Below are positions 62,252-64,000 of a stretch of 64,000 bases of DNA, piece after piece (within the stretch, counting starts at the first letter, position 1; each line of letters opens with the position of its first letter). The notes beneath the pieces were generated by a model. It ran no database searches. It worked only from the letters and a program-made list of their open reading frames with translations, and had not been told where the DNA came from. The stretch covers positions 170,444-234,443 of the forward strand of contig CAVWYT010000008.1 in the NCBI GenBank assembly GCA_963759295.1. Direction: 5' to 3'. This stretch comes from WHSW01 sp963759295 (GTDB lineage: Bacteria; Actinomycetota; Thermoleophilia; Solirubrobacterales; 70-9). Both the position numbers and the translations under genes were made by a program.

Positions 62252-62315
62252 ACGGTCTCGAAAACCGTTATGGGCGTTTTCGCGTCCATTGAGGGTTCGA
62301 ATCCCTCCCCCGCCG
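62252..62315 (+). tRNA. 3' portion of tRNA-Ser (CGA), probable attachment site
   Basis: Anticodon arm ACGGT-CTCGAAA-ACCGT (62252-62268), a seven-pair variable arm typical of tRNA-Ser (62270-62289), T-arm GAGGG-TTCGAAT-CCCTC (62291-62307), acceptor CCCCGCC and discriminator G (62315) are all intact. A D-arm is not visible upstream; GGCGGG directly before the anticodon stem (62246-62251) could pair with the acceptor end by chance. The length and extent of the retained part are those of a core attachment site. The rest of the gap 62131-62531 shows nothing else I can support. Confidence 0.7.
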
Positions 62316-62531
62316 TCAGAAGCTCAAAATGCCCCGCAAAGTGGCACTTTAGGGCCGAATTCACAGGCCACACAGGGCGCGTCGGCCCGAGGCGGGGTCC
62401 TATCAGTGGTTGCAGCACGTTGGACTGAGGCGCTCAGGACACGGCGCGACGTCGTAGAAGAGGACCGCTACGACGAGGCGTCGATGAGCAGGGCGAAGCA
62501 AGGATCGAACGCCCCGTGGTAGATCCGAGGT

Positions 62532-64000
62532 CATGGAGCTCTCGGCGCCACGATCACGCAGTGGTTCTTCGCCCGCGAGATCCCGACGTAGAGCTGCTGG
62601 TCGAGGGTCTCGTCGTCGAGGTCCTCGAGCTCGCAGAGGATCACGACCGGCGACTCGAGGCCCTTGAAGCCGCGGATCGACGAGAAGCGGACGTAGGGGC
62701 CGAGCGGCTCGGGCTCCTTGACGAACGTGAAGCGGCCGGAGCTTCGCCTCGGCCGACCTCCGAGTCGGTCGAAGCCGTGCGAGGAGAGGACGACGACGTC
62801 CTGGGGCGGGACCTCCTCCTGTCCGCACAGGCGCTCGACGACCGCGCCGCACGGTCGCGGCCTGGTCGTCGGTCTGGATCAGCTCGACCTCGCGGCCCGG
62901 CGGGCCCGAGCATCTCGGGCTCGATCTCGCCCTCGTACTTCTTGAGGACCTCGCGGGCGATCGCCTGGGTGTTGCGGCAGTTGACGGTGAGGTCGAAGCG
63001 GGCGGAACTCGTCCGGGACGTCGAGCTCGCGCGTCGTAGACGCGCTGGTTGTCGTCCATGAAGAGCCAGACCGGACCTCGTCCGGGATCGCGCAGCGTCA
63101 GCATCAGCGCGTCGAGCCAGTGGTTCTCGAGGTCCTGGGCCTCGTCGACGAAGAGCGCGTCGAACTGCGGGCCCGAGCTCCTCGATCGCCTCGACCAGCG
63201 CGATCGGCAGCTCCTCGTCCCAGAACTCGGGCGGCGCCTCGCCCTTCGGATAGCTTCGGGAGCTCGACGCCGGCGCGGCTCGGCGAGCTGGACGCAGAGC
63301 GCCGTGGAAGGTCTAGAAGTCGACCCCCGACTTCGCCTCGCGCTCGCGCAGGTGGTCGCGCAGGGCGCGGTTGAAGCAGACGAACAGCACGTCCTCGCCG
63401 CTGTCGCGGCGAGGCGCTTGGCCTGCTCGACGGCGAGCATCGTCTTGCCCGAGCCGGCGCAGCCCGTGATCGACCATCCGTCGGTCGCGGCCGAAGCGGT
63501 TGAGCAGCATCGCCTGCTCGTGGGTGAGCGTGATCAGCTGCCTCCTCCTCGTCGAGGAACTCGGTCGCCATCGGGACCTCGATGCGCACATCCGGCGCGA
63601 GCAGGTCGCGCAGCGCGTCGCGCCCGTCCTCGCCGGGCGGCTCGCGCTTGTCGCGCGCGCCGCGGTGGTAGGCGAGGACGCGCTCGATCGACTCCGTCGA
63701 TCTCGGCGAGGCCGTTGCGGTCGATGACGATCTCGGCCGGCGCGTCCGGCGCCGAGCACGAGCTTGTGGACGGTGATGTCCGGGAAGGCGAGCGCGTGGA
63801 CGATGAGGACGTTCGCTTGCCTTCCAGCCCGTCGAGCTCCGTCGAGCTTGCGCCCAGGTCGTAGCGGTGGTCGAGCGCCTGCTTGAACGGGTCCTTCATC
63901 CGCTCGTCGCTTGCCGTCGATGAGCCGAAACCACTCGCCGTGCGGCACTCGATGCCGCCGCCCTTCACCTCGAGGCAGAGGATCGCCCGCTCGGGATGGA
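62532..64000 (-). CDS. NERD-domain UvrD-like helicase, partial at window edge, many frameshifts
   Basis: Pieces on the minus strand assemble into one protein: a NERD nuclease-like domain (VKGGGIECRTASG, FKQALDHRYDL, VLIVHALAFPDITVHKLVL, EIVIDRNGLAEIDG), then the helicase with LITLTHEQAMLLNRFGRDRR, VLFVCFNRALRDHLREREAK, Walker B-like FDALFVDEAQDLENHWLDAL, WLFMDDNQRVYDAR, and the C-terminal RFSSIRGFKGLESPVVILCE and LYVGISRAKNHCVIVAPRAP ending at 62532. It is cut by the right edge and carries about eight or more frameshifts. Such proteins are superfamily 1 helicases linked to DNA repair; the NERD domain suggests nuclease activity (inference). Confidence 0.7.

Larger units (their letters stand above)
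59758..62315 (+). mobile_element. Remnant of an integrative element with xis-int-att order
   Basis: The order HTH, XRE regulator, excisionase, integrase, then a tRNA 3' end (62252-62315) matches the xis-int-attP arrangement of actinomycete integrative elements such as pSAM2. The tRNA fragment marks the right junction. The left junction should be an intact tRNA-Ser(CGA), but the tRNA at 59349 is fMet, so the left end is either lost or elsewhere. No replication or transfer genes are present, so this is a reduced element. Confidence 0.55.

Noticed and set aside
62210..62428. A 72-codon plus-strand and a 185-codon minus-strand open frame
   Set aside because: They read through the tRNA-Ser sequence; GFEPS-type residues on the minus strand are a well-known artefact of translating a tRNA T-arm.

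Overview
The window is very GC-rich chromosomal DNA whose gene content points to an actinobacterium, most likely of the class Thermoleophilia (Solirubrobacterales-like). The pointers are GTG/TTG starts and leaderless or 4-base-overlap operons, a deazaflavin (F420)-type nitroreductase, DUF2630, DUF4396 and DUF6529-like proteins, a surface protein with the TRDIKRGAV..KKL..NAVGTKKI type of N-terminal repeat, and a type III glutamine synthetase beside gltBD. This placement is inference from protein families; no rRNA gene is present to settle it.

Layout. 0-3.4 kb: secreted beta-propeller protein and a secreted protein made of two copies of one unknown domain. 3.4-12.3 kb: metabolic and housekeeping singletons (TPP enzyme, aldo/keto reductase, histidine phosphatase, ArsR regulator facing two gene remnants, SRPBCC, quinone oxidoreductase, DUF1330, hydrolase, cupin, membrane protein). 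12.4-21.5 kb: HesB-like protein, M3 peptidase, SprT-like protein, flippase-like membrane protein, luciferase-like oxidoreductase, typA. 21.7-29.6 kb: DEAD-box helicase, two-component system, nuclease-fold enzyme, F420-type enzyme, zinc-ribbon protein, M32 carboxypeptidase. 29.6-39.9 kb: a nitrogen block with type III glutamine synthetase, a class-I glutamine amidotransferase/peptidase C26, a GCS2 carboxylate-amine ligase, gltD and gltB. 40-46.9 kb: NAD(P)-binding protein, DUF4396 protein behind a CsoR-type palindrome, ECF sigma/anti-sigma pair facing a cupredoxin lipoprotein, acyl-CoA ligase, Ser/Thr kinase. 46.9-54.1 kb: two-permease drug-type ABC exporter facing a MarR regulator, GNAT, a polysaccharide deacetylase-glycosyltransferase, surface protein. 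54.1-59.3 kb: molybdopterin oxidoreductase, Ppx/GppA phosphatase, lactonase-type MBL enzyme, asparaginase. 59.3-62.3 kb: initiator tRNA with terminator, then an integrative-element remnant (HTH protein, XRE regulator, excisionase, tyrosine integrase) ending in the 3' part of a tRNA-Ser(CGA). 62.5-64 kb: NERD/UvrD-like helicase running off the window.

Two matters colour the whole annotation. First, at least twelve otherwise healthy housekeeping-type genes carry apparent single-base frameshifts, often in G/C runs, and these become very dense after 60.6 kb. I read most of them as sequencing or assembly errors rather than pseudogenes. Second, the most novel-looking signal is a roughly 70-base 5' leader found twice, upstream of the DEAD-box helicase (21.7 kb) and of the small zinc-ribbon/HTH protein (26.7 kb). 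In both, a stem closes directly onto the ribosome binding site; in one copy a strand of that stem can also pair upstream, so it looks like a cis-regulatory RNA shared by two RNA- or nucleic-acid-related genes.
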